Source of the DNA: Rebecca billardiae RCC1528
Taxonomy: Eukaryota; Haptophyta
DNA: 64,000 nucleotides
NCBI GenBank assembly: GCA_965240325.2
Contig: OZ251223.1
Location: 3,162,001-3,226,000 of the forward strand
Direction: 5' to 3'
Each line of letters opens with the position of its first letter. Position 1 is the first letter of the stretch. Shown here in pieces: positions 55,201 through 64,000 of the stretch. Below the pieces are notes generated by a model that was not told where the DNA came from, ran no database searches, and was given only the letters and a program-made list of their open reading frames with translations. Made by a program: the position numbers and the translations under genes.

Positions 55201-58200
55201 CGAGTGGCTCCGGCTGCCCGAGCTCACGGCCGCTGACATCCTCTTCTTTGTGCGCTCCATCTCCAAGGAGGCGCACGTCACGTACGCCGAGTTCATCGAG
55301 GCGCTGTGCTCGCCCGAGGAGGCCGAGGCGATCCACCTCGGCGTCGGCGCGGGCGGCGACGCCGAGCGCGCGCCCGCCGCCGCCGCCGCGGTGGCGGCGG
55401 GCGCGCACGGCGGCGCGCCCGGCGGCGCGCCCGGCGGCGCGAGCGGCGCGGCGCGGCAGCGCTCCGAGGTGGTGCCGCGCGACGAGGCGGCGCTGCACGA
55501 CCTGCTGCACGAGACGCTCTCGTCCGAGCGGCGCGCGGAGGAGGCGCTCGAGCAGGCAGAGGCGCGGCTCGTGCAGCACGCCGCGAGCGCGCTCGAGGCG
55601 CAGTTCGTCGAGTCGGACTTCTCGTGGATGCGGCAGACGCGCCGCTCGAGCGCGCTCAACCCGCGCACGACGCGCACCTCGAGCTTCTACGACCTCTCGC
55701 GCGGCGTGGTGGGCTCGCAGGAGGGGAAGCCGCTGTGGATGGACGGGCGGGGGAAGTGGCTCTTCGTGCGGCACGGCGGGCTGCGCTGCCTCAAGGGCTG
55801 GCCCTCCACCTTCCTCGTCCTCCGCGTCCCCTTCCGCAAGAACGGCGGCGGCGTGCACCTCAACCAGTTCTCCGTCTCGCTCACGCTCAAGCTGGTGGAC
55901 GACGGGCCGCGCAACCTGCTCTCGACCGCGGGGTGGGACCAGTGGAGCACGGCGAAGGAGCACGACGAGGAGGCGCAGGTGCGCCGCGTCGAGACCGGCC
56001 ACGTCGGCTCGCTCGACGCGTACGGCGACGCCGACGCGCCCACGCTCGAGCCGGGCGAGTGGGTGACCGTCACAATCACCGTCGACACGGTCGTGGGCGC
56101 GCTCCGCACGTACATCAACGGCGAGCCCGCCGCGTCGCTCAACTCGGCCAAGGTGGGGAAGGACTCGCAGTTCGCGCTGAAGGGGCGGCTCGCGCTCTTC
56201 TTCTCCAAGCACAAGCCGTCCGACGACGACGACGACATGGACATGGCGTACTACGTGCGCGCCGCCGCGATCCACAACCGCGTGCTGAGCGCTGACGGCA
56301 TCCGCAAGGAGGCGGAGGTGCACCGCAAGATGCTCATCGAGGACGCGATCGGCGCGGCGCCGCGGCACTTTGGGCTGGCGCTGGAGGAGGCGCACGCGGA
56401 GGCGCCGTTCACGCACCTCGACGAGCTGCGCGCCAAGCTCAACGAGATGCGCGCCGCCGCCGACCGCGCGGCCAACGAGCTCTGGTCCGCGCTCGCGTGC
56501 AGAGACGAGCGCGCGGCCGCGGACGTGCTCGACGGCGCGTCCGCGCACCACCTGGCGCACCTGCTGCACTGGCGGCGGCGCGGCGTGCCGCCGGTCGCGG
56601 ACGAGCAGACCGCGCCGCTGGGCGAGACGCTGCTGCACCAGGCCGCATTCGCCGGCTCGATCCCGACCATCGAGGCGCTGCTCACCGAGGAGGCGTCGGA
56701 GGAGGCGCAGCGCGAGAGGGCGGGGCGGCCGCTCTCGCCCGTGCTCGAGCACGCGCACGCGCACGGCCAGCCGCACGGCCAGCCGCATGGGCAGCAGCAC
56801 GGCGGCGCGGCGGAGCCCGGCGCGGCGGAGCCCGGCGCGGCTGCGGCTGGCGCAGCGGCCGCAGCGCAGCCGGCGGCCGGTGCGGGCGGCGGCGGCGCCG
56901 CCGCCGCCTCGCCGCCTGTGCGCGTGCGCGTGCGGCTCGCCGAGCTCGCGCCCGACGTGGAGACGGCCGACCTCGTCGCGCTGCTCGAGCGGCACGGGGC
57001 GCGCGTGCTGGCCGGCAGCGCGGCCGTGGACACGGACGCTGCGACGCTCGAGTGCGCGGGCACCGGCGTGGCCGAGGTGGAGATGGCGCACCTGCCGGCG
57101 GCGCGCGCGCTGCTCGCGGTACGCGCGCCGCGCCCCGATCCGCGCGCGCCCACGCCACGCGCGCACGTGGCCTCACCGCCGCGCGCGCACGTCTGCACCG
57201 GCTGCGCTCGACCGCGGCGCCGCGCGCGTGCGCGCAGGCACTCAACGGCGCGACGCTGTGCGGCGCGGCGCTGCGCGCGACCGCGGAGCCCGAGCTGCCG
57301 CCAGACGCAGTGGAGGTGCCGCCCACGGCGCCCGCGAGCCCCAGGCATCGCGCGCGGGCGCACAGCCAGCCCAGGTCGCCCGCCGCGCGCGTCGCCTCGC
57401 AAGACGAGGGTGGCTGGGCGGCGGACGCGCGCCCGCGCACGCTCCCTCTGAACAGGCGCGGCCGACGCACCAAGTGCACGCCGCTGCACGCGGCCGCGGC
57501 CGCGGGCCACGCGGACGTGATTCGCATACTCCTGGATGCGGGTGTGCGCACGCGCCGGCGGCCGCGCGCGCCCGGCGCGGCCGTGCGCGAGAGGGGGGGA
57601 TGGGCTGGTCGCGGCGTCGCCTGCGCGGCCGACTGCATGCCACGGACTCACGGCTGCTGGGCGCCGCGCACGCGCTGCGCTGCCTGGTCCGCCGCGCGCA
57701 GGCGCTGCGGTCGAGCCGCTGTCCGCGGCCGGCCGCACGCCGCTGTACATGGCATGCAGCCGCGGCTGGGGCGACGCCGCGCTCGTGCTCGTCTCTGCAG
57801 GTGCGCCGCCGCCTCCGCCTGCCTGCCTGCCGCCGCGCGCGCCCGACCCCGCATCCGCGACTCTGCCGCCGTGGCCCGCGCCGCCAGCCCTGGGGCATGC
57901 TCCCGGGCAGGCTCTGCCGACGCTCACGCGACCCGCGCGCCCGTGCCCGCGCGCTGGCTCGGCCGCAGGCGCGGATCCGTACACCTCGTCGGCGGGCGAG
58001 GCGCCGCTCTCCCTGCTGCGCAAGTGGGGCGGCACCGAGGCGTCGACCGAGGTGTGCCGCAAGCTCGCCGCCGCGTGGGAGGAGGTGAGCGGCAAGGGCG
58101 CCGCCGAGGCCGCGGCGGTGCGCGCGGGCGTGGACGGCCAGAGCTCACGGGCAGACGACAGCGATAGCAGCAGCGACGACGAGGCAGCCCAGCGCGCGTC

Positions 58201-58369
58201 GGCGGCGGATGCACCGGCCAAGGAAGCCGAGGACACGGAGGACGACGACGACCTCAGCGACCTCTATGGCTCCGAGGACGACGAGTTTGGAGAGCGCGGC
58301 GATGCGGACGAGGAGGACTCGGACTTCTGGGACGAGGACGCGTCCTCGTACGACGAGGAGGAGTACTGA
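37280..58369 (+). CDS. Giant DUF3638/DUF3645 helicase-like protein with LamG, thioredoxin, EF-hand, ankyrin and RRM-like modules
   Basis: Exons 37280-57118, 57238-57541, 57702-57800 and 57969-58369 encode about 6,880 residues; each join continues a domain. In order: acidic N terminus; LamG-like fold (240-427); thioredoxin/nucleoredoxin-like domain with WCPPC (C945, C948); the long conserved body of DUF3638 proteins; Walker A-like GGGKTT (3486-3491) and DEVD box (3620-3623); GFSGTPSDLLP of DUF3645 (about 4020); a helicase motif VI-like FRMRGIGAGQ (about 4190); a second thioredoxin-like fold without its cysteines (4336-4447); (ADGG)n and acidic tracts (5114-5266); a Glu/Gln/Lys run (about 5576-5600); EF-hands, one canonical (loop 5958-5969); a second LamG-like domain (6187-6343); ankyrin repeats split around an RRM-like fold; acidic C terminus. 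Family members are annotated as putative ubiquitin hydrolases or helicase-like ATPases, without an agreed function. The frame is open upstream of the ATG, so a 5' exon is possible. Confidence 0.88.
52620..52742 (+). repeat. In-frame 12-bp tandem repeat coding Ala-Asp-Gly-Gly
   Basis: About ten copies of GGCGCGGACGGC lie inside the giant gene. One copy carries a synonymous T, the rest are identical, so the tract is young or being homogenised. Confidence 0.9.
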
Positions 58370-58795
58370 GATGACTGCGGAGGGCCGTGGCGCGGCGCTC
58401 GCCGCACCCGATGGCGACACCCCACATCACTGACTGTGACAAATACGGGATCAAGGCGGGTCTGCGCCATCGATGATCGAGCGCATGACCAGATGAACTA
58501 CGAGCGCGAATGCGACGACTAGAAAAACAAGCTCTACTGACAGCGACGATGACCGGACGACAGTCCGAGCCGGAGGCGCTGAGACTTCGACAGCGCCGAC
58601 GCGCATGCGCTGCGCGGTCTGTCACGGCTGCGCCGTTAGCACAGGGGCTTTAGCAGATACGGGCAGCAGATAATAACCGTTATTAACGGTTATTTTCCGT
58701 TTAGTTAGCCTATAGCATCAGATAACTTTATTCAGATAGTGAATATAGTGACCGATACTGATTCGGCAGCAGGCGAAACTCTGCTGGCGCACCAA
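58370..58795. other. Intergenic region after the giant gene
   Basis: AT-rich from 58650 to 58750 and includes the near-palindrome AACCGTTATTAACGGTT around 58675-58692. It is probably the 3' flank of the giant gene. Confidence 0.4.
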
Positions 58796-59311
58796 TCACG
58801 AGTCAGAACGCATCAGGCTGTTTATCTGTGTCAGAAGTAGGTCTGGTGATGATAACACGGCGCGCATTCGACGAGGACGACGGCTCGGCACTGGGCTGCG
58901 AGCGGGCGTCGTGCGTGAGCTGCATGGCGCATCAGCCTCGTCACCTGAAGATCCAAGAGCATTGGAGTCCTCGCTGGTGGCATCACTCGAATCATCGGCG
59001 TCGCGCGAGGTATCGTCGCGGTCTGAGCTGACGCTGCTAGCGCCTGAAGCTTCTGCGCTTTGGCCCCAGGGCAACGAGCTTGCACTCGAGGCGTCGCCAA
59101 CGAGAAGCACGGCGGAAAGGGTGGCAGCCCGAAGGAGAGCACGGCGATCGATCAAATGTTCTGGTCCGACGCCAAACGGGGAGCCCGCTTGGGGCAAAGG
59201 GGCCTCGAGATGTCGCGCCCCCCAGCTAGCGCGCAGCGACTGATGGCGCAGGCCTGCCCCACCAAGCAGGGGCCAATGTGCCCCCGCCGGGACGGCCGGC
59301 GGCGGCGCCAT
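58796..59311 (-). CDS. Possible small Ser/Asp-rich protein, divergent from the aldo-keto reductase
   Basis: A minus-strand frame of about 171 codons from the ATG at 59311. It has a hydrophobic stretch (LRAATLSAVLLVG) followed by an unusually Ser/Asp-rich region (SSDRDDTSRDADDSSDATSE), which is less easily explained as a GC-bias shadow than the other frames here. No family is recognised and there is no independent support. The same frame runs on antisense into the reductase gene, where it is certainly non-coding, so the start is a guess. Confidence 0.3.
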   Translation of the reverse strand: MAPPPAVPAGAHWPLLGGAGLRHQSLRASWGARHLEAPLPQAGSPFGVGPEHLIDRRALLRAATLSAVLLVGDASSASSLPWGQSAEASGASSVSSDRDDTSRDADDSSDATSEDSNALGSSGDEADAPCSSRTTPARSPVPSRRPRRMRAVLSSPDLLLTQINSLMRSDS

Positions 59312-59422
59312 GCTGATTTCCCTGAATTGATGCGGCTCGCGCCCAGCGACAAGCCGACAGCCCTCACAGCCGCCGGCCGACACGCCACATCCGCCGTCGA
59401 ACGCAGGCGCCCTCACGCGACG

Positions 59423-60523
59423 ATGCTGTGTCCTCAGGTGCCGCGGATGCCGATGGTCGGCCTGGGGGTCTGGAAGGCGCCGGCTGAGGTGACTGCGCAG
59501 GTCGTCTACGACGCCGTCAAGATTGGGTACCGCCACCTCGACTGCGCGTGCGATTATGGCAACGAGAAGGCTGTCGGCCAGGCGCTCAAGCGAGTCTTTG
59601 ACGAGGGGATCTGCTCGCGCGAGGACATGTGGATCACGTCCAAGCTGTGGAACACCTACCACAAGCGCGAGCACGTGCTGCCCGCGTGCCAGCGCACGCT
59701 CGACGACCTCGGCCTCGAGTACGTCGACCTGTACCTGATCCACTTCCCGATCAGCCTCGAGTTTGTGCCATTCGAGCAGCGCTACCCGCCCGAATGGTAC
59801 GCACGCCGCCGCTCTGCCGCTCTGCAGCAGCCTCGGTGGTGCGCGTGCGCGCCCGTCGTCACCGCCATTCCGCTCCCCCCCCCCCCTCCCGCGCACCGCG
59901 CGCCCGGCAGGACGGACGAGCCAAACAATGCGGGCGTGATGCAGCTCGCCAACGTGCCCTACCGCGAGACTTGGGAGGCGATGGAGGCGCTCAAGGAGGC
60001 GGGCAAGGCGAAGGCGATCGGCGTGAGCAACCTGAACGTGCAGTCCCTGATCGACCTGCTCCGCTACTGCAAGGTGCGCCCCGCGTGCAACCAGATCGAG
60101 AACCACGTGTACCTGACGCAGCCCAAGCTGGTCGACTTCTGCCACGATCAGGACATCGGCGTCGTCGCCTTCTCGCCGCTGGGCGCGGTGTCGTACATCG
60201 GCATGGGGATGGCCGAGGCGTCGGAGAACGCGCTCAACGACCCCGTCGTCGTCAAGATCGCGCAGGCGAAGAAGCGCACCCCGGCGCAGGTGCTGCTGCG
60301 CTTCCAGATCGAGCGCGGCGTCGCTGTGATCCCAAAGTCGGAGAAGGTGGAGCGGCTCAAGGAGAACTTGGCGCTCTTCGACTTCTCGCTCACGCCGGAG
60401 GAGGTGAAGGAGCTGCTGGCGCTCGATCGCCGCCGCAGGTTCAACGACCCGGCGGTGTACGCGAAGGGCTGGGGCCCGTCAGGCTCCTGGCTCGCCAAGC
60501 ACGGCTACCCCATCTACGAGTGA
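59423..60523 (+). CDS. Aldo-keto reductase (xylose/aldose reductase-like), two exons
   Basis: Exon 1 is 59423-59796 and exon 2 is 59911-60523; the 114-nt intron (donor ATG/GTACGC, C-tract then CGGCAG) happens to be stop-free, but its removal gives the family's YPPEW...ETWEAMEAL spacing. The product is about 328 residues, the normal AKR length. The catalytic set is complete: Asp and Tyr in HLDCACDYGNE, Lys in TSKLWN and His in YLIHFP. The NADPH-binding segment is IPKSEKVERLKENL. GVSNLNVQSL, NQIENHVYL and FSPLGAV complete the barrel. Such enzymes reduce aldehydes and sugars with NADPH; HFPI...FVPFEQRYPP is closest to D-xylose reductase-like members, but the substrate is not settled. A CAG just before GTGCCGCGGATGCC could instead be an acceptor for an upstream first exon. 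Confidence 0.92.
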   Translation: MLCPQVPRMPMVGLGVWKAPAEVTAQVVYDAVKIGYRHLDCACDYGNEKAVGQALKRVFDEGICSREDMWITSKLWNTYHKREHVLPACQRTLDDLGLEYVDLYLIHFPISLEFVPFEQRYPPEWYARRRSAALQQPRWCACAPVVTAIPLPPPPPAHRAPGRTDEPNNAGVMQLANVPYRETWEAMEALKEAGKAKAIGVSNLNVQSLIDLLRYCKVRPACNQIENHVYLTQPKLVDFCHDQDIGVVAFSPLGAVSYIGMGMAEASENALNDPVVVKIAQAKKRTPAQVLLRFQIERGVAVIPKSEKVERLKENLALFDFSLTPEEVKELLALDRRRRFNDPAVYAKGWGPSGSWLAKHGYPIYE

Positions 60524-60730
60524 GTGAGGGCGGGCCCACACGGAAGCACAGCGGCGGCAAGCGGCAGGCCAGAGCCGCAGGGCCGAGCTCAGAGACAGGG
60601 CCTGGCAGACGGCCCGCCAGCCTCCTGAGTCCTGTGCCTGGCACCCGCCGCCGCGAGATGCCAGCGACATGCATGAGGACCCCACCGTGAGATAGTACTC
60701 GATACGGACGTCAACGTTATGGTGGCCCGC
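60524..60730. other. Short intergenic region after the aldo-keto reductase
   Basis: GC-rich 3' flank without a gene; it ends where the 385-bp tandem duplication begins. Confidence 0.4.
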
Positions 60731-61500
60731 GCGCCGCAGCTCGCTGCTCGGTCGGACTATATGTGGGATTATTGGTAGCAGTACAATAACTGATGATTGT
60801 CTAAGAGGACGACGACAAGAACGCCGGTTGCCAGCGCCGCTCATCAGCCACATCGCCCTCTACCAGACCATCGCCTCAAAGGGCTGCTCCCGGACAAACA
60901 GTCTGTCCGGGTTTGTCCGGCCCGTAAATCCCACGACGACTGAACGTAGGAACACACGCAGCCGCCTCGGCATCGACATGCCAGGCGGCGTGCCCACCTT
61001 CGGCCAGCAGTTGGCGTCGGCGTTCACGAGGACGGCTAGACATATATATATATCTAGAGAGATAATGTCAGCTGTATTGCCGTTTGGGAAAGTGTGGTCA
61101 GGTGTATTGCCAAACGCGCCGCAGCTCGCTGCTCGGTCGGACTATATGTGGGATTATTGGTAGCAGTACAATAACTGATGATTGTCTAAGAGGACGACGA
61201 CAAGAACGCCGGTTGCCAGCGCCGCTCATCAGCCACATCGCCCTCTACCAGACCATCGCCTCAAAGGGCTGCTCCCGGACAAACAGTCTGTCCGGGTTTG
61301 TCCGGCCCGTAAATCCCACGACGACTGAACGTAGGAACACACGCAGCCGCCTCGGCATCGACATGCCAGGCGGCGTGCCCACCTTCGGCCAGCAGTTGGC
61401 GTCGGCGTTCACGAGGACGGCTAGACATATATATATATCTAGAGAGATAATGTCAGCTGTATTGCCGTTTTGGAAAGTGTGGTCAGGTGTATTGCCAAAC
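60731..61500. repeat. 385-bp tandem duplication
   Basis: 60731-61115 and 61116-61500 are nearly identical and head to tail; the difference I see is one base (GGGAAAG versus TGGAAAG). Each unit contains CCCGGACA...TGTCCGGG and CTAGACATATATATATATC inverted repeats, and ends with two copies of the TCAGGTGTATTGCC motif. The frames through it (111 and 188 codons) repeat the same peptide and show no family features. Confidence 0.92.
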
Positions 61501-61703
61501 GCACGTTTTGACTACCGTGGTCAGGTGTATTGCCGTTTCCCTTGTTTGGGAATCACGTGTCAATCTTGTTGCCAACGTCGAATACTTGTGTCAGGTGTAT
61601 TGCCGTGGATGATGGCCCAATACTTTTTCAGCTGTATTGCCGTCGCGTAGTGTGGGTCAGTTGTATTGCCGTTTGCGCATCTTTGATTCAGGTTTGTTGC
61701 CGC
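61066..61703. repeat. Array of a TCAG(G/C)TGTATTGCCGTTT motif
   Basis: Ten copies, in one orientation, with TCA at 61068, 61098, 61453, 61483, 61521, 61560, 61591, 61628, 61657 and 61688. Spacing alternates near 30 and 38 nt, so the basic unit appears to be a dimer of about 68 bp. Copies at 61560 and 61688 are divergent (TTGTTGCC). Confidence 0.85.
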
Positions 61704-63469
61704 GATCGGCCACGCGCTGATGATGGCGCTTGCGCCCACGCGCCGCCGGCGTGCGCGGCGTGCCCTTGAGCAGGCTTAGCTGATCCCAGGCCAGAAGAGT
61801 GACGTTCAACGACGACGATCTCTGCCGGGGTAGCGCCATGTTCCTCGACATCATCAAGTCGAACGACGAGCTGAACCGTGGACCGGAATCTGCACAAACG
61901 CTGCCGCATGCGCGCGCAGTGCAGCACGCGCGTGCACCTCGGGCTACTCGCTGTCTACGCGGAGACGGGCGAGAATCCGTCACGACTTCTATCGAATCGG
62001 CGTTGCTCCGTGCTCACTTCGACTCCGGGACCATCAAGCGCGCAGTCGATGACATTGCGACGGCAGCGCATGCAGGTGCATGCGTGGAGCAGGGTGAGCG
62101 TGAGTTGCCGCGCCCCGATTCGCTGGAGTCGAACGTGCACGATAGGCGTGTGCTCTTCAACGGTCTCGCGGAGCTTGGTCAACGCGACGCGCGTCCCCCT
62201 CACTGCCTGCCATCAACTGTCATTCGCACCGTGGCGATCAACCAACGCGCGTCGCGCTCTCTCGCTCGTGCAAATCTTGCGTCGCGTGCGATGGCGCTTC
62301 CCGCCCGCGAGACACCTCGTGATGAGGGCCTTTCCGCACCGAGTTCGATGCGCGGCGGTGGATCGCGCGAGGTGGTTGTCGTGCGCAGCGCTTGATGTTA
62401 TGGCCCATGCGAGCGCTCGACGTGCAAGTCGGGCGAGGACCGCCCTAGGTCGCACGATCGTGTCGACGCGCCGAGCGTACCTCCCGAAACGCGTCGACTT
62501 TGGCCCTCGTTCGACCTGCACGCGAGACGACGAGGGTAGCAATCGTGAATCAGGCGAAAACATGTCTCGGGAATCCTCGCGCGATGTCCGCGCCGGCGTT
62601 GGATTTGGCGCGCGCGGCCCACGCGCTCCGCGCCATCGGGCATATCTTTTTCGGCCGAGCGTCCCCAGTGGGAGCTGCGAGGGCGCCCGGTAGACGGTAG
62701 TGAGCGAAGCGATTTTCTTTTCTTTGCGAGGCGATTTTCTTTATTTCTTTGTGAGGCGATTTTCTTTTTTCCGGGAGCTCTTGCCGGTACGCGTTGCGCG
62801 TGCGCGGGCACTCCCGGACTGGCTGGTACGCACGCAGCCGCCTTGGCGTCCGGACTCCTGGCCTCCTCCGCCGCCAAGGCGGTCGGCGAATTTGATGCAA
62901 AAATATAGGGTTCGCCGGGTCGGCGATTCGCGGCGAATCCATACAAGAAATGCACTCGCCGAATTTCGCCGAATCGCTCGCGGCGGGGTGAAGAACGGCC
63001 CTAATCAATATTCAACGTACCGTGTGTACGGGGTAGACTTCGTGTCGACGATCGGGCACTGCCGACGACGAATCAGGAGACCTGCGCCGTCCTACCTGTG
63101 TCGTTAAATCATAGAATGAGTGAATACAAATACAGATCAAAATCTGGTTGTCTGGACCTTCCCAATTTTTTGTGGTGGTCAGGCTTTGCCGACGAATCAG
63201 GGAGAGCTACCCGCGGGCGTCGTCCTCCAGCCGCTGTGTGTCGTAGGACCATCGGTAATTGATGAATGGGTACAGAGAAACGGAAGGTTCGGTGGGTCGG
63301 TTGAAAGTATACTACTATTTAATTAGTGGACCCAAAGGAATGTGGACCAAGGGTTTGACTGTTGCTCATTGAGCGACCCTGGTCCGTCGACGGATCAGCC
63401 TGATCTCAGATCCAGGAGATCTAAAAGACCCCTGCGCCCCGTCGTCACTCCCCGCCCAACTTCATCACC
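61704..63469. other. Intergenic region with short repeats, no supported gene
   Basis: A frame at 61799-62395 begins with a natural-looking stretch (MTFNDDDLCRGSAMFLDIIK) but soon becomes random in composition, so I do not call it. GCGATTTTCTTT recurs at 62709, 62731 and 62756, and GATTCGC-G-GCGAATC at about 62924 is palindromic. The region becomes AT-richer toward 63100-63350. Confidence 0.4.
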
Positions 63470-64000
63470 ATGCCCGTCGGGGACGACGACGCAGAAACGG
63501 CCTCGACGGCGGTCAACCCCTCTCGCTCTCTTGTGCCGCGGACGGTGCACGGCGTGCTGCGCTCAATCGGACGCTCGTCACCACCCGCTAGTGCGTCGGA
63601 GCCACCGCAGACACGCGGCATTCTGCGCAGGCCCGATGCCAGCTCGCAAAGGCCTCGCGGCCAGCGGGCGAGGGTGCGCTGGCGCACCGTGCTGATCGGC
63701 ACGAGCGCATCTAGCGAGCTCGAGCGGCGCGAGCTGGTCGTGCGAGAGCTCGAGCGCCGTGAGCGCGCCGAGCGCTTCGCAAAATACTCCACGATCGCGC
63801 GGCTTCCGGCGCTCACGTTCGAGGAGCTGCTGATCCCCCTGCGCGTCGCGCTGCCCGAACTGGTGATCGGCAGCCCGACGGCGATCGCGCTGGACGTGGC
63901 CATCGACGCGTTTGAGCTCGCATGGCTCGCGCAGACCGTGCTGCGCCAGCGGCGCGCGGCGCGGGAGGCCGCCGCCGCGACGGTGGCTGCGCCGTTCTCG
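63470..64000 (+). CDS. N-terminal part of an unknown protein with an RVxW motif; runs off the window
   Basis: From the ATG at 63470 the frame stays open for 177 codons to the window edge. Residues 1-70 are polar, with repeated GVLRSIG and GILRRPD segments and then RARVRW, which fits the RVxF/W docking pattern for protein phosphatase 1. A charged, probably helical segment follows (SELERRELVVRELERRERAE), then a compact hydrophobic region (IARLPALTFEELLIPLRVAL, IALDVAIDAFELAWLAQTVL) and an Ala/Arg helix. I do not recognise a family. The change from disordered to helical and hydrophobic pattern supports a real gene; the PP1 idea rests on one short motif. Confidence 0.6.
   Translation, partial: MPVGDDDAETASTAVNPSRSLVPRTVHGVLRSIGRSSPPASASEPPQTRGILRRPDASSQRPRGQRARVRWRTVLIGTSASSELERRELVVRELERRERAERFAKYSTIARLPALTFEELLIPLRVALPELVIGSPTAIALDVAIDAFELAWLAQTVLRQRRAAREAAAATVAAPFS

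Noticed and set aside
59060-59422. N-terminal extension of the aldo-keto reductase frame
   Set aside because: It is open but Arg/Pro/Gly-random in composition and would add 121 residues to an enzyme that has standard length from 59423.
61799-62395. 198-codon frame as a gene
   Set aside because: It has a natural-looking first 25 residues but random composition afterwards, no family match, and competing frames on both strands.

Overview
The window looks like nuclear DNA of a unicellular, flagellated, photosynthetic eukaryote with a very GC-rich genome. The evidence is a zeaxanthin epoxidase with a plastid-type leader, a ciliary CFAP161 homologue, and short GC-rich introns with GT(G/A)CG donors and C-rich CAG acceptors. 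Strong GC3 bias also opens long antisense reading frames. A haptophyte (Emiliania, Chrysochromulina or Pavlova-like) fits best, but this is inference from style and gene content and was not checked by a search.

Layout. 0.1-5 kb (minus): a coiled-coil membrane protein and a membrane-anchored TIR-domain protein. 5.2-8.3 kb: a fold-back element with 664-bp inverted arms and a 5-bp target duplication. 8.3-9.7 kb: short tandem repeats and a 40-bp perfect palindrome. 9.7-14.3 kb (plus): a CRAL-TRIO (Sec14-like) protein and a polycystin-like cation channel. 14.6-18.4 kb (minus): METTL1/Trm8 tRNA m7G methyltransferase and zeaxanthin epoxidase. 18.5-22 kb: gene-poor, with a TA-flanked MITE and two repeat arrays. 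22-25 kb: CFAP161 (minus) and a choline-transporter-like protein (plus), transcribed divergently. 25-31 kb: mostly non-coding, with a (TA)n tract, a small coiled-coil gene and a small beta-sandwich-like gene (both minus). 31-36.2 kb: a DUF1499 gene (minus), a 5'-truncated LINE with RNase H, and a second copy of the LINE 3' end. 37.3-58.4 kb (plus): one giant gene encoding about 6,880 residues, of the DUF3638/DUF3645 helicase-like family, with added LamG-like, thioredoxin-like, EF-hand, ankyrin and RRM-like modules. 59.4-60.5 kb (plus): an aldo-keto reductase. 60.7-61.7 kb: a 385-bp tandem duplication running into an array of a roughly 20-nt motif. 63.5 kb to the end (plus): a gene cut by the window edge.

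The genes look like independent eukaryotic transcription units and no operon or pathway cluster is visible. The strongest unexplained signals are the giant gene's architecture, an upstream element shared in the same orientation by three genes (about 9.6, 29.1 and 36.9 kb), the fold-back element, and the motif array at 61 kb. Gene models with introns were built by joining frames at GT-AG sites where the family sequence continues; coordinates are exact if those splice choices are right.
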